From an uncultured Lachnospiraceae bacterium (GTDB lineage Bacteria > Bacillota > Clostridia > Lachnospirales > Lachnospiraceae), in the NCBI GenBank assembly GCA_900319245.1, contig ONNQ01000015.1, forward strand, positions 1 through 64,000: a stretch of 64,000 bases of DNA, in the 5' to 3' direction. Below, piece after piece: positions 7,883 to 17,329 of the stretch. Below the pieces are notes generated by a model, which made no database searches, had not been told where the DNA came from, and was given only the letters and a program-made list of their open reading frames with translations. The translations under genes and the position numbers were made by a program. The first letter of the stretch is position 1. Each line of letters begins with the position of its first letter.

Positions 7883-8494
7883 ATGCCCGCTAAGATATCC
7901 AAGAAGCAGCAGGAAATACTCGACTATCTCAAGGAGGAGATCCTATCCAAGGGATATCCGCCCACTGTTCGCGAGATCTGCGAGAAAGTCAATCTTCGAT
8001 CCACTTCTTCCGTACATTCTCATCTGAACACATTAGAGAGAAACGGATTTATCCGAAGAGATCCCACCAAGCCCCGTGCGATCGAGATCTGTGACGACAG
8101 TTTTCAGATGGTGCGCACCGAGATGACCTCTCTTCCAATCGTCGGAAACGTAGCCGCCGGACAGCCGATCCTGGCGCAGGAGAATATCGAGAACTATTTC
8201 CCGATTCCCGCGGAGATCGTTCCGGCAGGAGACAGCTTCGCGCTGCGCGTGCGGGGCGACTCCATGATCAATGTCGGCATATTTAACGGCGATCTGCTCT
8301 TTGTCAACGCCTGCAATACAGCCAGAAACGGCGAGATTGTCGTGGCACTGGTAGAGGATGAAGCGACCGTCAAGACCTTCTACAAGGAGGATGGGCACAT
8401 CCGCCTGCAGCCCGAGAACGATACAATGGATCCCATTATCGTCGACCACTGTGTGATCCTGGGCAAGGTATTCGGTGTATTCCGCACAATGTAA
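7883..8494 (+). CDS. lexA: SOS repressor LexA
   Basis: A 203-residue repressor-protease. Residues 1-65 form the winged helix-turn-helix (PPTVREICEKVNLRSTSSVH). The self-cleavage bond is Ala92-Gly93 in VAAGQP, and the catalytic dyad is Ser127 (GDSM) and Lys164 (ATVKTF). RecA filaments on single-stranded DNA trigger autocleavage and derepress SOS genes. AGGAGG precedes the ATG. Its own upstream region contains three LexA-type boxes, so autoregulation is expected. Length and motifs are canonical. Confidence 0.97.
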   Translation: MPAKISKKQQEILDYLKEEILSKGYPPTVREICEKVNLRSTSSVHSHLNTLERNGFIRRDPTKPRAIEICDDSFQMVRTEMTSLPIVGNVAAGQPILAQENIENYFPIPAEIVPAGDSFALRVRGDSMINVGIFNGDLLFVNACNTARNGEIVVALVEDEATVKTFYKEDGHIRLQPENDTMDPIIVDHCVILGKVFGVFRTM

Positions 8495-8534
8495 CAGCCG
8501 TAAACAAACAGACAGCAAACTAACCGTAAACTAA

Positions 8535-8567
8535 CACAGCCGGTCCCTGCAAAAGGAACCGGCTGTG
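8535..8567 (+). terminator. Hairpin terminator after lexA
   Basis: Thirteen-base arms (8535-8547, 8555-8567) with one mismatch and a TGCAAAA loop. The following T-rich stretch is weak (CTTATTG). It separates lexA from the convergent rsfS end at 8629. Confidence 0.65.
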
Positions 8568-8628
8568 CTTATTGAATGCATATTTTGCCACTATTCATTT
8601 ATCACGGCTGCTCTTTACAGCCTACGGA

Positions 8629-9000
8629 TTACAGCTGGCCTGGATCAACCTGCTTGCCATCTCTCCAGATTCTCTCCAGATCATAGAGAAGGCGGTCCTG
8701 CTCGCCAAAAATATGGACGATCACATCGCCAAAGTCAAGGAGGATCCAGCTTGCATTGTCATATCCCTCCACCTGTTTGAGGACGGCGCCTGCCTTTTCC
8801 ATCTTTTCACTCACTTCATCGGACATTGCCTGCATCTGGGGGCGGTTGGATCCGTTTGCGATGATAAAGTAATCAGCGAGAACAGATACTTCACTGATAT
8901 CGATCACGCGGATCTCTGACGCTTTCTTCTCTTCCAGTGCCGCGATCGCTATACGGGCGAATTCTCCGGATCTCTCTTTGGTGCTAGCCATTTCACTCAT
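8629..9000 (-). CDS. rsfS: Ribosomal silencing factor RsfS
   Basis: A protein of about 123 residues with the RsfS/Iojap core: ADYFIIANGSNRPQMQAMSDEV and SWILLDFGDVIVHIF. RsfS binds L14 on the 50S subunit and blocks subunit joining when nutrients run low. ATG at 9000 is preferred because GAGAGGAA lies immediately upstream; a longer in-frame version would add 13 residues. It overlaps the yqeK stop by eight bases, showing translational coupling. It is the last gene of the rplU-obg-nadD cluster, its usual place. Confidence 0.93.
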   Translation of the reverse strand: MSEMASTKERSGEFARIAIAALEEKKASEIRVIDISEVSVLADYFIIANGSNRPQMQAMSDEVSEKMEKAGAVLKQVEGYDNASWILLDFGDVIVHIFGEQDRLLYDLERIWRDGKQVDPGQL

Positions 9001-9589
9001 AGAATTTCCTCTCTTCATCACATCTTCTGTAATACTCATAGGTTTTCTGTGTCATGGGATCGACAGCGGAACCCGTCGTTGCCAGGTAGCGCAGCGTATC
9101 CTTGAGGATCTGCAGGACGCAGTCATCAATGCTTTCATAAGCAAGCTTTCTTACCTGGGGCAGATTCGGTGCTGAATCTCTTCCGGGTTCAATATAGTCT
9201 GCCACAAAAACGATCTTCTCAAGAAGGCTCATACCCGGTCTTCCCGTCGTATGAAATCGGATCGCATTGAGCGTATCCTCGTCACGCACGCCATATCTGC
9301 TTTCCGCCAGCACAGCGCCTGCCTTCGAGTGCAGCAGGGACACGCTGTTTTTCTCAAACTCTGAGAGGTCCGTACCTGCTTTATCACAGACCTTGAGCAT
9401 TTTGCCAAGGCTCATACACTTCGCACAGTCGTGCAGCAGTCCTGCCACTTCAGCCTTATCAAGATCCGCACCATAGCACATTGCAAGGTTTGCAGCCGTT
9501 GCGGCAACATCCAGCGTATGAATAAAGCGCCCGTAGGCGAGCTCCGATTCAAGTTCTTTAATTAGCGCAATTCGCTCCTTCTTGTTCAA
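8993..9589 (-). CDS. yqeK: YqeK, symmetric Ap4A hydrolase (HD domain)
   Basis: A 198-residue HD-domain protein. The metal-binding signature is H...HD...D: an early His in FIHTLDVA, HDCAK near residue 53, and a later Asp in VADYIEPGR. YqeK proteins split diadenosine tetraphosphate into two ADP and so clear alarmone-like dinucleotides. Its position between nadD and rsfS is conserved across Firmicutes and supports the call. Length is normal. Confidence 0.92.
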   Translation of the reverse strand: MNKKERIALIKELESELAYGRFIHTLDVAATAANLAMCYGADLDKAEVAGLLHDCAKCMSLGKMLKVCDKAGTDLSEFEKNSVSLLHSKAGAVLAESRYGVRDEDTLNAIRFHTTGRPGMSLLEKIVFVADYIEPGRDSAPNLPQVRKLAYESIDDCVLQILKDTLRYLATTGSAVDPMTQKTYEYYRRCDEERKFYE

Positions 9590-9626
9590 GTATCCGCTCC
9601 TTTAATGTTGGTGCATCCGGGTACGA

Positions 9627-10259
9627 TCATTTTTGGTAGATCCCAGTTTCTATTATATAACGTTCCAGCGAATCCGGCACCAGATAATGGATAGAATTTC
9701 CTCTGCCGACGCGTTCCCGGATGTCGGTGGAGGAAATCCCAATATTGGGAATGGAAACCGGCAGGATCCGGGCGCCAAACTCTCTCTCCAGCGCTTCGCT
9801 CTCGCGCCGCAGCGATTCCGGATCGACCTGGTCCTCCCGCATGGCCGCCAGTACCGTGCATGCGACGAAAATCCGCCCCGGTTCTCTCCACGTGCGCATA
9901 GAACAGACCGTATCCGCTCCCACAATAAAGAAGAGCTCGGCGTCTTGATACTGCGCCGCGATCTCCTCCAGCGTCTCGTAGCTGTAGGAATTTCCCGGCC
10001 GGTTCACCTCGATGTCAGAGACCTCAAACGGCGCATATCCTTCCGCTGCCACACGTGTCATATGAAGCCTTGTCTGCGGCGGAAGCACCTTCTGCTTGCG
10101 GTTATCCTTGAAGTAGGAATGGCCCGACGGAATTAGCAGTACTTTGTCAAGACCATACTGGTCCCGCGCCTGTTCCGCAATGATCAGATGGCCCATATGG
10201 ATTGGGTCGAATGTGCCTCCCAGAATGCCGATTTTCTTAACGCTCGCGGTTTCTTTCAT
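9627..10259 (-). CDS. nadD: Nicotinate-nucleotide adenylyltransferase
   Basis: A 210-residue nucleotidyltransferase with the (H/T)xGH signature in GGTFDPIHMGHL near the N terminus and ISSTDIRERV near residue 172. It transfers AMP from ATP to nicotinate mononucleotide, giving deamido-NAD in NAD synthesis. It lies between yhbY and yqeK (37 bases to yqeK), the classical obg-yhbY-nadD-yqeK-rsfS order. Confidence 0.95.
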   Translation of the reverse strand: MKETASVKKIGILGGTFDPIHMGHLIIAEQARDQYGLDKVLLIPSGHSYFKDNRKQKVLPPQTRLHMTRVAAEGYAPFEVSDIEVNRPGNSYSYETLEEIAAQYQDAELFFIVGADTVCSMRTWREPGRIFVACTVLAAMREDQVDPESLRRESEALEREFGARILPVSIPNIGISSTDIRERVGRGNSIHYLVPDSLERYIIETGIYQK

Positions 10260-10280
10260 TTGTATATACCTTTTTATGCT

Positions 10281-10571
10281 TTATGGAAGAACGATCTTGG
10301 GGTTTTCCTTGAAAGGCTTATAGAGCACGAACTTTCTTCCAATCACCATCACTACCTGCGAGCGGGTTCTGCCGGCGAGCGTCTCCGCCGCCTCTCTGGG
10401 GGTCTCAGGCGCCATCTTCATCACAGCGCCTTTCACGAGTTCTCTCGTGTTGAATGCCTCTTCCGCGGAAACGACCGCTTCGGGGCTTACGCCGTTCTTG
10501 CCGATCTGGATCACAGGATCAAGCTGGTTGGAAAGCCCGATCAGATACGATCTCTGCTTACTGGTTAACAT
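10281..10571 (-). CDS. yhbY: YhbY-type CRM-domain RNA-binding protein
   Basis: A 96-residue single-domain CRM protein. It begins with the typical LTSKQRSYLIGLSNQLDPV, carries the conserved IGKNG loop and ends with GRKFVLYK. YhbY associates with pre-50S particles and is thought to act in ribosome assembly. It lies between obg and nadD in an operon rich in ribosome-assembly factors. Confidence 0.93.
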   Translation of the reverse strand: MLTSKQRSYLIGLSNQLDPVIQIGKNGVSPEAVVSAEEAFNTRELVKGAVMKMAPETPREAAETLAGRTRSQVVMVIGRKFVLYKPFKENPKIVLP

Positions 10572-10606
10572 AATTTCTCCTTTATATGCAAATAGCAGGA
10601 CATCGA

Positions 10607-11980
<1,374 letters not shown>

Positions 11981-12008
11981 TTACATTCCTCGGTATTCCC
12001 TGCAGTAA

Positions 12009-12299
12009 TTACTGCTGAGCCTCGACGGGGTGAACAGAAGCTCTCTTCTTGTCCTTACCTACGCGCTCAAAGCGAAGGATGCCGTCTGTCAGCGCATACA
12101 GAGTGTCATCGCCGCCGATGCCTACGTTCAGGCCGGGGTGAATGCTGGTGCCGCGCTGTCTGTAAAGGATGTTGCCGGCCTTAACGAACTGGCCGTCAGC
12201 TTTTTTAGCGCCAAGTCTCTTGGCATTGGAATCACGACCGTTCTTGGTGGATCCCATTCCCTTTTTATGGGCAAAGAACTGAAGGTTCAAATTTAACAT
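12009..12299 (-). CDS. rpmA: Ribosomal protein L27 with Prp-cleavable N-terminal extension
   Basis: A 96-residue L27. The start [14 protein letters not shown] contains the Firmicute-specific extension that the protease Prp removes after LQFF, exposing the residues that reach the peptidyl-transferase centre. The remainder ([25 protein letters not shown]) is canonical. It follows prp with two bases between them, so substrate and protease are made from the same message. Confidence 0.97.
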   Translation of the reverse strand: MLNLNLQFFAHKKGMGSTKNGRDSNAKRLGAKKADGQFVKAGNILYRQRGTSIHPGLNVGIGGDDTLYALTDGILRFERVGKDKKRASVHPVEAQQ

Positions 12300-12301
12300 G
12301 A

Positions 12302-12658
12302 CTATACCTCCTCGATTTCGAATTTCAAGTATTTCTCACCGTACTCCTTGCGGATCCAGGTAAGCCCGTGGATCATAGAATCGATGAGAAGTGATGCCTC
12401 TTTGGTAGGAACACTGCGGAAGACACAGGTCAAAAGACCGCCCTCCTGTTCGTCATAATCACACCCGACGTCCTCATGAAGAAGATCGATCAGACAATTG
12501 ACGGTGTTGATGACGATGGCCGATACGCCTGCGCACACCACATCTCCCTGGGGCCTCAGGATTCCTCGGATCCCCTTGTTAGAAGCATACCCCGCATGTC
12601 CGCTGCAGATGAAGGATTTATATACTCCCTCCTGCCTTGTGATTATAACCTGGACCAT
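12302..12658 (-). CDS. prp: Ribosomal-processing cysteine protease Prp
   Basis: A 118-residue protein with the Prp catalytic pair: His21 in CSGHAGYA and Cys42 in [10 protein letters not shown]. It cleaves the L27 N-terminal extension and is essential where that extension exists. Gene order rplU-prp-rpmA is the conserved arrangement. The spacing between the catalytic His and Cys is longer than in the Staphylococcus protein as I recall it (extra loop around [13 protein letters not shown]). The start overlaps nothing and lies 14 bases after the rplU stop. Confidence 0.93.
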   Translation of the reverse strand: MVQVIITRQEGVYKSFICSGHAGYASNKGIRGILRPQGDVVCAGVSAIVINTVNCLIDLLHEDVGCDYDEQEGGLLTCVFRSVPTKEASLLIDSMIHGLTWIRKEYGEKYLKFEIEEV

Positions 12659-12672
12659 AGCGAAAGATCTGA

Positions 12673-12978
12673 TCAGCCGTTGATCTTGTCGATCTTAACG
12701 CGTGTGAAGAGCTGTCTGTGACCGTTCTTCTTGTGATAGCCGGTCTTTCTCTTGTAGTGGTAAACGACAACCTTCTTGCCCTTGCCCTGATCCATAACAG
12801 TGCCTGTGACAGTTGCGGAAGCGACGTCTGCGCCAACCTTCATTGTCTCGCCGCCGATGCAGATAACCTTGTCGAAAGTAACGGCTGCACCGCTCTCGCC
12901 CTCGATCTTCTCGATATCGATGATATCTCCCTCGGAAACTTTGTACTGCTTGCCACCTGTTGCGATAATTGCGTACAT
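12673..12978 (-). CDS. rplU: Ribosomal protein L21
   Basis: A 101-residue protein with the L21 signature: MYAIIATGGKQYKV at the N terminus and YKRKTGYHKKNGHRQ near the C terminus. It binds 23S rRNA in the 50S subunit. The start has GGAGG a short distance upstream (AGAAGGAGGTACC). It is first in the operon, behind a structured leader and its own promoter. Confidence 0.97.
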   Translation of the reverse strand: MYAIIATGGKQYKVSEGDIIDIEKIEGESGAAVTFDKVICIGGETMKVGADVASATVTGTVMDQGKGKKVVVYHYKRKTGYHKKNGHRQLFTRVKIDKING

Positions 12979-13016
12979 TCTTGGTACCTCCTTCTTATAA
13001 AAACTCGCTGATTACG

Positions 13017-13080
13017 GCGTCCCTGTCCTTGCAGGGCGCTTTCCGTGCTGCTGTTCCTGCAGTACCATACAGCGCAGCAC
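13017..13080 (-). promoter_or_regulatory. Probable L21-type ribosomal leader (two stem-loops)
   Basis: The transcript between the promoter and rplU can form two hairpins: arms at 13045-13051 and 13074-13080 (GCAGCAC-type, 7 bp) and at 13017-13025 and 13032-13039 (CCCTG core with one bulge). Firmicutes often have an autoregulatory L21 leader here. I recognise it from position and the two-stem layout, not by alignment to the family. Confidence 0.5.
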
Positions 13081-13112
13081 ATAAAGAGCCTCATCATGCG
13101 GCATACTCAATT

Positions 13113-13141
13113 AAAGTAGCAGAAGAAAAAAGCCCTGTCAA
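13113..13141 (-). promoter_or_regulatory. Promoter of rplU-prp-rpmA-obg operon
   Basis: Minus-strand -35 TTGACA (13136-13141) and -10 TACTTT (13113-13118) with a 17-base spacer. The -35 lies inside the 3' arm of the his operon terminator. Confidence 0.65.
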
Positions 13142-13160
13142 GGATTTTGTCAGGACTTTT
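13126..13160 (-). terminator. Terminator of the his operon
   Basis: On the minus strand, AAAAGTCCTGACA pairs with TGACAGGGCTTTT (one mismatch, one G-U) and is followed by a run of six T. It lies 20 bases beyond the hisIE stop. Confidence 0.75.
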
Positions 13161-13179
13161 CCATCTTTTGTTGACACTT

Positions 13180-14484
13180 TTAGTCTTCTTTTTTCTGGCG
13201 CCGCGCAAGTTCCTCCGCGACGTCCTCCCAAGTGATCCCTTTTTCTGCCATGACCACCATCAGGTGATAGAGATAATCCGAGATCTCGTATACGATCTCA
13301 TTGGGATTGGGGTTCTTGGCGGCGATCACGATCTCCGTCGCCTCTTCTCCCAATTTCTTGAGCATCTTATCGATTCCCTTGTCGAACAGGTAATTGGTAT
13401 AAGATCCCTTTTTGGGGTGGTCGCGGCGGTCCACGATGGTCTGATAATCAGAAAGGAGAACCTTCTGGGGGTTAAACGCCTCTTTCCCCTCTTCCGTGAG
13501 CACCTCGTTGAAGAAGCAGGAGTGGCTTCCCGTATGGCAGGCCGCGCCGATCTGCTCTACTTTGGCAAGAAGCGTGTCCATGTCGCAGTCTGCAGTGAGC
13601 GAGTGGACGTACTGGAAATGACCGCTCGTAAGTCCCTTGACCCAGATCTCCTGCCGGCTCCTGGACCAGTAGGTCATGCGGCCGGTGGAAACGGTTCTGT
13701 TATAGGCCTCTTCGTTCATGTAGGCGACCATCAGGACCTGGTCGGTCGACGCCTCCTGTACGACAACAGGGAGAAGTCCGTCGGGGCTCAGTTTAAATTC
13801 GTTCCACGCGTGCGCCGCCTGCCGGATCTTGACCGGAATGCCGCTCGCGTTCAGCTTCCCACGGACAAACTGCAGCTTCCCGATCCGCTTATTGACGCCA
13901 TAGCCCGTTACGCCGTGCACATAGGAAGGCGTCAGGGACTGGCGTACACACATATCGCCGCTGATCTGCGCAAGCACAGGGACAGGCATAGTGACAAGCG
14001 AGATCTGGTCCAGCGGGCCCTCTCCCACATAGAGAAGGCAGGAAATATGGCCGCTCAGAAGGGCTTCGTTCTCTTTGACCTGCTCCGGCGTCGCGAAGCA
14101 GCCACCGATTTTGTCGGCGCCAAACTTGTCCGCGACTTCCGCCGCCAGTTCTGCGTTTTCTTGTTTACGGAGGTTCAAAAAGGCCATGGCGCATCCAGCG
14201 TAGAGGAATTTTTTGACATCCTCCATCCGTCTGATGCGGCCGGCAGCATAGACCGGTATGCGGACTCTGGCGCAGATTTCACGGATGAGATCGTTGTGCG
14301 CTTCCTGCTCCTTGTCCGAGTCCGACAGGTCGAAAAGCATGAGCGCGTCGGTAAAGCCGTTGTCATACTCCGCGGCGAGCGCTACGGGGTCCTGACTCAC
14401 CACCGCCGCGTCCCGAAGGCTGGCGACCGCTGCAGAATCAGACAGATAGATAGCAGGTATCAGTTTCTTGTATTTGGTGTCCAT
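13180..14484 (-). CDS. hisIE: HisIE (PRA-CH/PRA-PH) with N-terminal HisA/HisF-like domain
   Basis: A 434-residue fusion. Residues 1-210 resemble a HisA/HisF barrel (LIPAIYLSD at 8-16, AAGRIRRMEDV at 80-90), but the catalytic Asp of the IPAIDL motif is Tyr13 and no second catalytic Asp is obvious. Residues 227-330 are phosphoribosyl-AMP cyclohydrolase (WVKGLTSG, zinc ligands Cys300, Cys316, Cys323). Residues 346-434 are phosphoribosyl-ATP pyrophosphatase (KKGSYTNYLFDKG, GEEATEIVIAAKN). It thus performs steps 2 and 3 of histidine synthesis; the extra domain may be structural. Last gene of the his operon. Confidence 0.9.
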   Translation of the reverse strand: MDTKYKKLIPAIYLSDSAAVASLRDAAVVSQDPVALAAEYDNGFTDALMLFDLSDSDKEQEAHNDLIREICARVRIPVYAAGRIRRMEDVKKFLYAGCAMAFLNLRKQENAELAAEVADKFGADKIGGCFATPEQVKENEALLSGHISCLLYVGEGPLDQISLVTMPVPVLAQISGDMCVRQSLTPSYVHGVTGYGVNKRIGKLQFVRGKLNASGIPVKIRQAAHAWNEFKLSPDGLLPVVVQEASTDQVLMVAYMNEEAYNRTVSTGRMTYWSRSRQEIWVKGLTSGHFQYVHSLTADCDMDTLLAKVEQIGAACHTGSHSCFFNEVLTEEGKEAFNPQKVLLSDYQTIVDRRDHPKKGSYTNYLFDKGIDKMLKKLGEEATEIVIAAKNPNPNEIVYEISDYLYHLMVVMAEKGITWEDVAEELARRQKKED

Positions 14485-14585
14485 TATATGTTTCTATCCT
14501 TCATGATAATTCTAATGATGATGATAAAAATGATGATGCAAATGGCGTCTGCCGCATTGCGGCCTGCATTCAAAGGCGCTGCCGA

Positions 14586-15179
14586 TCAAAGGCTGCCCTT
14601 GGTGCTCAGTACGTCCGTAATCCGCTCCTCTTTCTGAGTCGCCATATCCAGTGCCTTGGAGAAGCATTTGAACATGCCCTCGATGATATGGTGCGCATTT
14701 GTTCCCGAGAGAATCCGAAAATGCAGATTCATGGCAGCGCTGTAGGAGACGGAATAAAAGAACTCTCTCACAAGCTCTGTGTCGAAGTCGCCGACCATAG
14801 GCGCCTGGATGGGCGCTCCTTCCATCACGAAATAGGGGCGTCCGCACAGATCCACCGCGCACAAGATCAGCGCCTCGTCCATGGGAAGGACGAAGAAGCC
14901 ATATCGCTTGATGCCCTTTTTGTCGCCGACCGTTTCCCGGATCGCCTGGCCGAGCACAATGCCCGTGTCCTCCACCGTGTGGTGTCCGTCGACATGCAGG
15001 TCTCCTTCCGCTTTCAGCGTCATGTCGAACAAACCGTGCCTTGTGAAGGCGTCCATCATATGGTCAAAAAATCCAATCCCGGTAGACAGCTCCGCCTTGC
15101 CGCTGCCGTCCAGGTTCAGCTCCATGGAGATATCGGTCTCCCCTGTCTTTCTGTGTACCTGTGCCACTCTCTTTTCCAT
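14586..15179 (-). CDS. hisB: Imidazoleglycerol-phosphate dehydratase
   Basis: A 197-residue monofunctional HisB. Metal-binding motifs are GFFDHMMD and HHTVEDTGI in the first half, and LHFRILSGTNAHHIIEGMFK toward the end. It dehydrates imidazole glycerol phosphate to imidazole acetol phosphate with manganese. The phosphatase domain of enterobacterial HisB is absent, as usual in Firmicutes. It lies between hisD, after a 142-base structured gap, and hisIE. Confidence 0.96.
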   Translation of the reverse strand: MEKRVAQVHRKTGETDISMELNLDGSGKAELSTGIGFFDHMMDAFTRHGLFDMTLKAEGDLHVDGHHTVEDTGIVLGQAIRETVGDKKGIKRYGFFVLPMDEALILCAVDLCGRPYFVMEGAPIQAPMVGDFDTELVREFFYSVSYSAAMNLHFRILSGTNAHHIIEGMFKCFSKALDMATQKEERITDVLSTKGSL

Positions 15180-15196
15180 AATATCCCCCTTTATAT

Positions 15197-15332
15197 TAAC
15201 CCGCTAGGTTTGCTGCTTTATGCAGCAAACCTTGCAATCGTGAATTCTGCGCTCTAAATTCGATAACCCGCTAGGATTGCGGCAGCGCCGCGATCCTTGC
15301 ATCAAGAATCACGCGGGAGCGTTATTCTTGAT
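15197..15332 (-). repeat. Duplicated hairpin repeat and third hairpin between hisD and hisB
   Basis: Two copies of a 67-base unit start with AACCCGCTAGG. Each folds into an 11-base stem (15206-15216 with 15222-15232; 15273-15283 with 15287-15297). The stem sequences differ, yet pairing is preserved (TTTGCTGC/GCAGCAAA versus ATTGCGGC/GCCGCGAT with one G-U). A third hairpin, 14-base arms with one mismatch (15301-15314, 15319-15332), covers the hisD stop codon. Confidence 0.7.
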
Positions 15333-16620
15333 TTTCGAACCGGACTGCGATCGAATTGGCATGCGCCGTGAGCCCCTCGCTCATCGCGAACAGCTCGATG
15401 TCCTTGTGAACAGCTTCCAGCGCCTCTTTCGAATACGAGATGATGCTGCTCTTTTTGACAAAGTCGTCAACGCTAAGAGGCGAGAAAAATCTGGCCGTGC
15501 CATTGGTAGGCAGAATGTGGTTGGGCCCTGCAAAATAGTCGCCGAGAGGCTCGGAGGAATAGCTGCCGAGGAAGATTGCCCCGGCGTTGCGGATCTTGGT
15601 CATGACCGCAAAGGGATCTCTGGTGATGATCTCAAGGTGCTCGGACGCGATCGTGTTGGCCGCTTCTACAAGGTCATCCATGCTGTCGCCGATGAAGATA
15701 TAGCCGTAATCTGTAAGGGATTTCTCAATGATCTCTTTTCTGGAGAGCACCTTCAGAAATCCGTCGATCTCGTCGGAAACCGCCTGTGCGAGCGCCTCAT
15801 CCGTCGTAAGAAGGATCGCGCTTGCCATGGGATCGTGCTCTGCCTGCGAGAGAAGGTCCGCCGCGACGAACCGGGGGTTGGCCGTCTCGTCCGCGATCAC
15901 AAGGATCTCGCTGGGGCCTGCGACCGAGTCGATGCCGGTCACGCCAAAACACGCTTTTTTGGCAAGGGCTACGAAAATGTTGCCGGGTCCCGTGATCTTG
16001 TCCACCTTGGGAATGGTCTGCGTGCCATAGGCCATAGCTGCGATCGCCTGCGCGCCGCCGACCTTGTAGATCTCTGTCGCGCCCGCAATGTCCGCAGCTG
16101 CAATCGTGCCGGCCGCTGCCTTGCCGTTTGCACCGGGGGGCGTGCACATGACGATCTTCTCAACGCCTGCCACCTTGGCAGGGACAATATTCATCAGAAC
16201 GCTGGAGGGATACACAGCGCGGCCGCCGGGCACATAGCAGCCCGAAACCGCGATCGGTGTGATCTTCTGCCCCAGGATCACGCCGTCCTCTCTGGTTGTG
16301 ATCCAGCTGTTTCTCTTCTGCTTTTCGTGATAGCTGCGGATGTTCTCCGCCGCCTTCTTCATGACTTCGATCAGTTCGGGATCCAGCGCCGCATACGCCT
16401 CCTCGATCTCTTCTCTCGTTACGCGCAGCGCATCGGCCGTGAGATGGCATTTGTCGAACTTCTCGCTGTATTCGAGCAGGGCGTCGTCGCCGTTTTGACG
16501 GACGTTGTCAATGATCTCCTGGACGGTCTTCTCATAATCGCCGTAATTGGTGGCGCCGCGGCCGATCAGCTTCTCAAGGGCCTGCGCTTTTGTATTCTCA
16601 TCAAGCTTTACTATTCTCAT
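15322..16620 (-). CDS. hisD: Histidinol dehydrogenase
   Basis: A 432-residue zinc enzyme that oxidises histidinol to histidine in two NAD-dependent steps. Typical stretches are CYVPGGRAVYPSSVLM (about 205-220), KVGGAQAIAAMAYGT, the long VDKITGPGN and FVAADLLSQAEHDP motifs, and EHLEI with catalytic Glu and His. Length and motifs are canonical. It follows hisG by 49 bases. Confidence 0.97.
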   Translation of the reverse strand: MRIVKLDENTKAQALEKLIGRGATNYGDYEKTVQEIIDNVRQNGDDALLEYSEKFDKCHLTADALRVTREEIEEAYAALDPELIEVMKKAAENIRSYHEKQKRNSWITTREDGVILGQKITPIAVSGCYVPGGRAVYPSSVLMNIVPAKVAGVEKIVMCTPPGANGKAAAGTIAAADIAGATEIYKVGGAQAIAAMAYGTQTIPKVDKITGPGNIFVALAKKACFGVTGIDSVAGPSEILVIADETANPRFVAADLLSQAEHDPMASAILLTTDEALAQAVSDEIDGFLKVLSRKEIIEKSLTDYGYIFIGDSMDDLVEAANTIASEHLEIITRDPFAVMTKIRNAGAIFLGSYSSEPLGDYFAGPNHILPTNGTARFFSPLSVDDFVKKSSIISYSKEALEAVHKDIELFAMSEGLTAHANSIAVRFENQE

Positions 16621-16669
16621 ACTGTCGCAAATCCTCTCTAATCCTTTTTCATCCTTTTCGTGTGCGCCG

Positions 16670-17311
16670 TCATTCCAGGCAGTCTCTGACGTTGCCGATG
16701 ATCTCCCGAATCCTTCTGGTCTTCATCTGCATGGAGACCTGATTGACGATCATTCTGCAGGAGACGGGGCAGACTTCTTCAAGCACTGCCAGCCCATTCT
16801 CCTTGAGCGTGGAGCCGGTCTCCACGATATCCACGATCACGTCGCCGAGGGAGACGATGGGCCCCAGCTCCACAGAGCCGTTCAGTTTGATGATATCCAC
16901 CGTCTGATGCTTTCTATTATAGAAATATTCCCTTGCGATATTGGGATACTTGGAGGTCACGCGGATCATCTCGTGGTGCTTTAAAAGCTCTCTTGCCTCC
17001 TCGGGGCCGCAGACGCACATTCTGCATTTGCCAAATCCAAGGTCCAGGACCTCGTAGACTCTGCGGTTCTCCTCCAAAATGATGTCGGAGCCCACGACGC
17101 CGATATCCGCCGCGCCGTACTCCACATAGGTCGGAACGTCCGGTCCCTTCGCGAGAAAGAAGCGGAGCTTTTGTTCCTCATTGGTGAAGATCAGTTTGCG
17201 GGAGCCCTTCTCCTTGAGTTCCTCGCATGTATATCCCGCCTTCTCAAGAAGCTGCATTGTCTTGTCAGCCAGGCGTCCTTTGGTCAAGGCGATTGTAATA
17301 TAGTCGTTCAC
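16670..17311 (-). CDS. hisG: ATP phosphoribosyltransferase, short form
   Basis: A 213-residue HisG_S: IALTKGRLADKT at the N terminus, GAADIGVVGSD near 80 and the PRPP loop DVIVDIVETGSTLKENGL near 165. It joins ATP and PRPP, the committed step of histidine synthesis. The short form lacks the C-terminal regulatory domain and needs HisZ, which is encoded 18 bases upstream, so the pair fits. Confidence 0.96.
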   Translation of the reverse strand: MNDYITIALTKGRLADKTMQLLEKAGYTCEELKEKGSRKLIFTNEEQKLRFFLAKGPDVPTYVEYGAADIGVVGSDIILEENRRVYEVLDLGFGKCRMCVCGPEEARELLKHHEMIRVTSKYPNIAREYFYNRKHQTVDIIKLNGSVELGPIVSLGDVIVDIVETGSTLKENGLAVLEEVCPVSCRMIVNQVSMQMKTRRIREIIGNVRDCLE

Positions 17312-17329
17312 GCCATCCTCCGTTTACTG

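Noticed and set aside
13147-14637. A 496-codon plus-strand frame across hisIE
   Set aside because: Mirror of the hisIE coding strand; Arg/Val/Leu-rich and without motifs.
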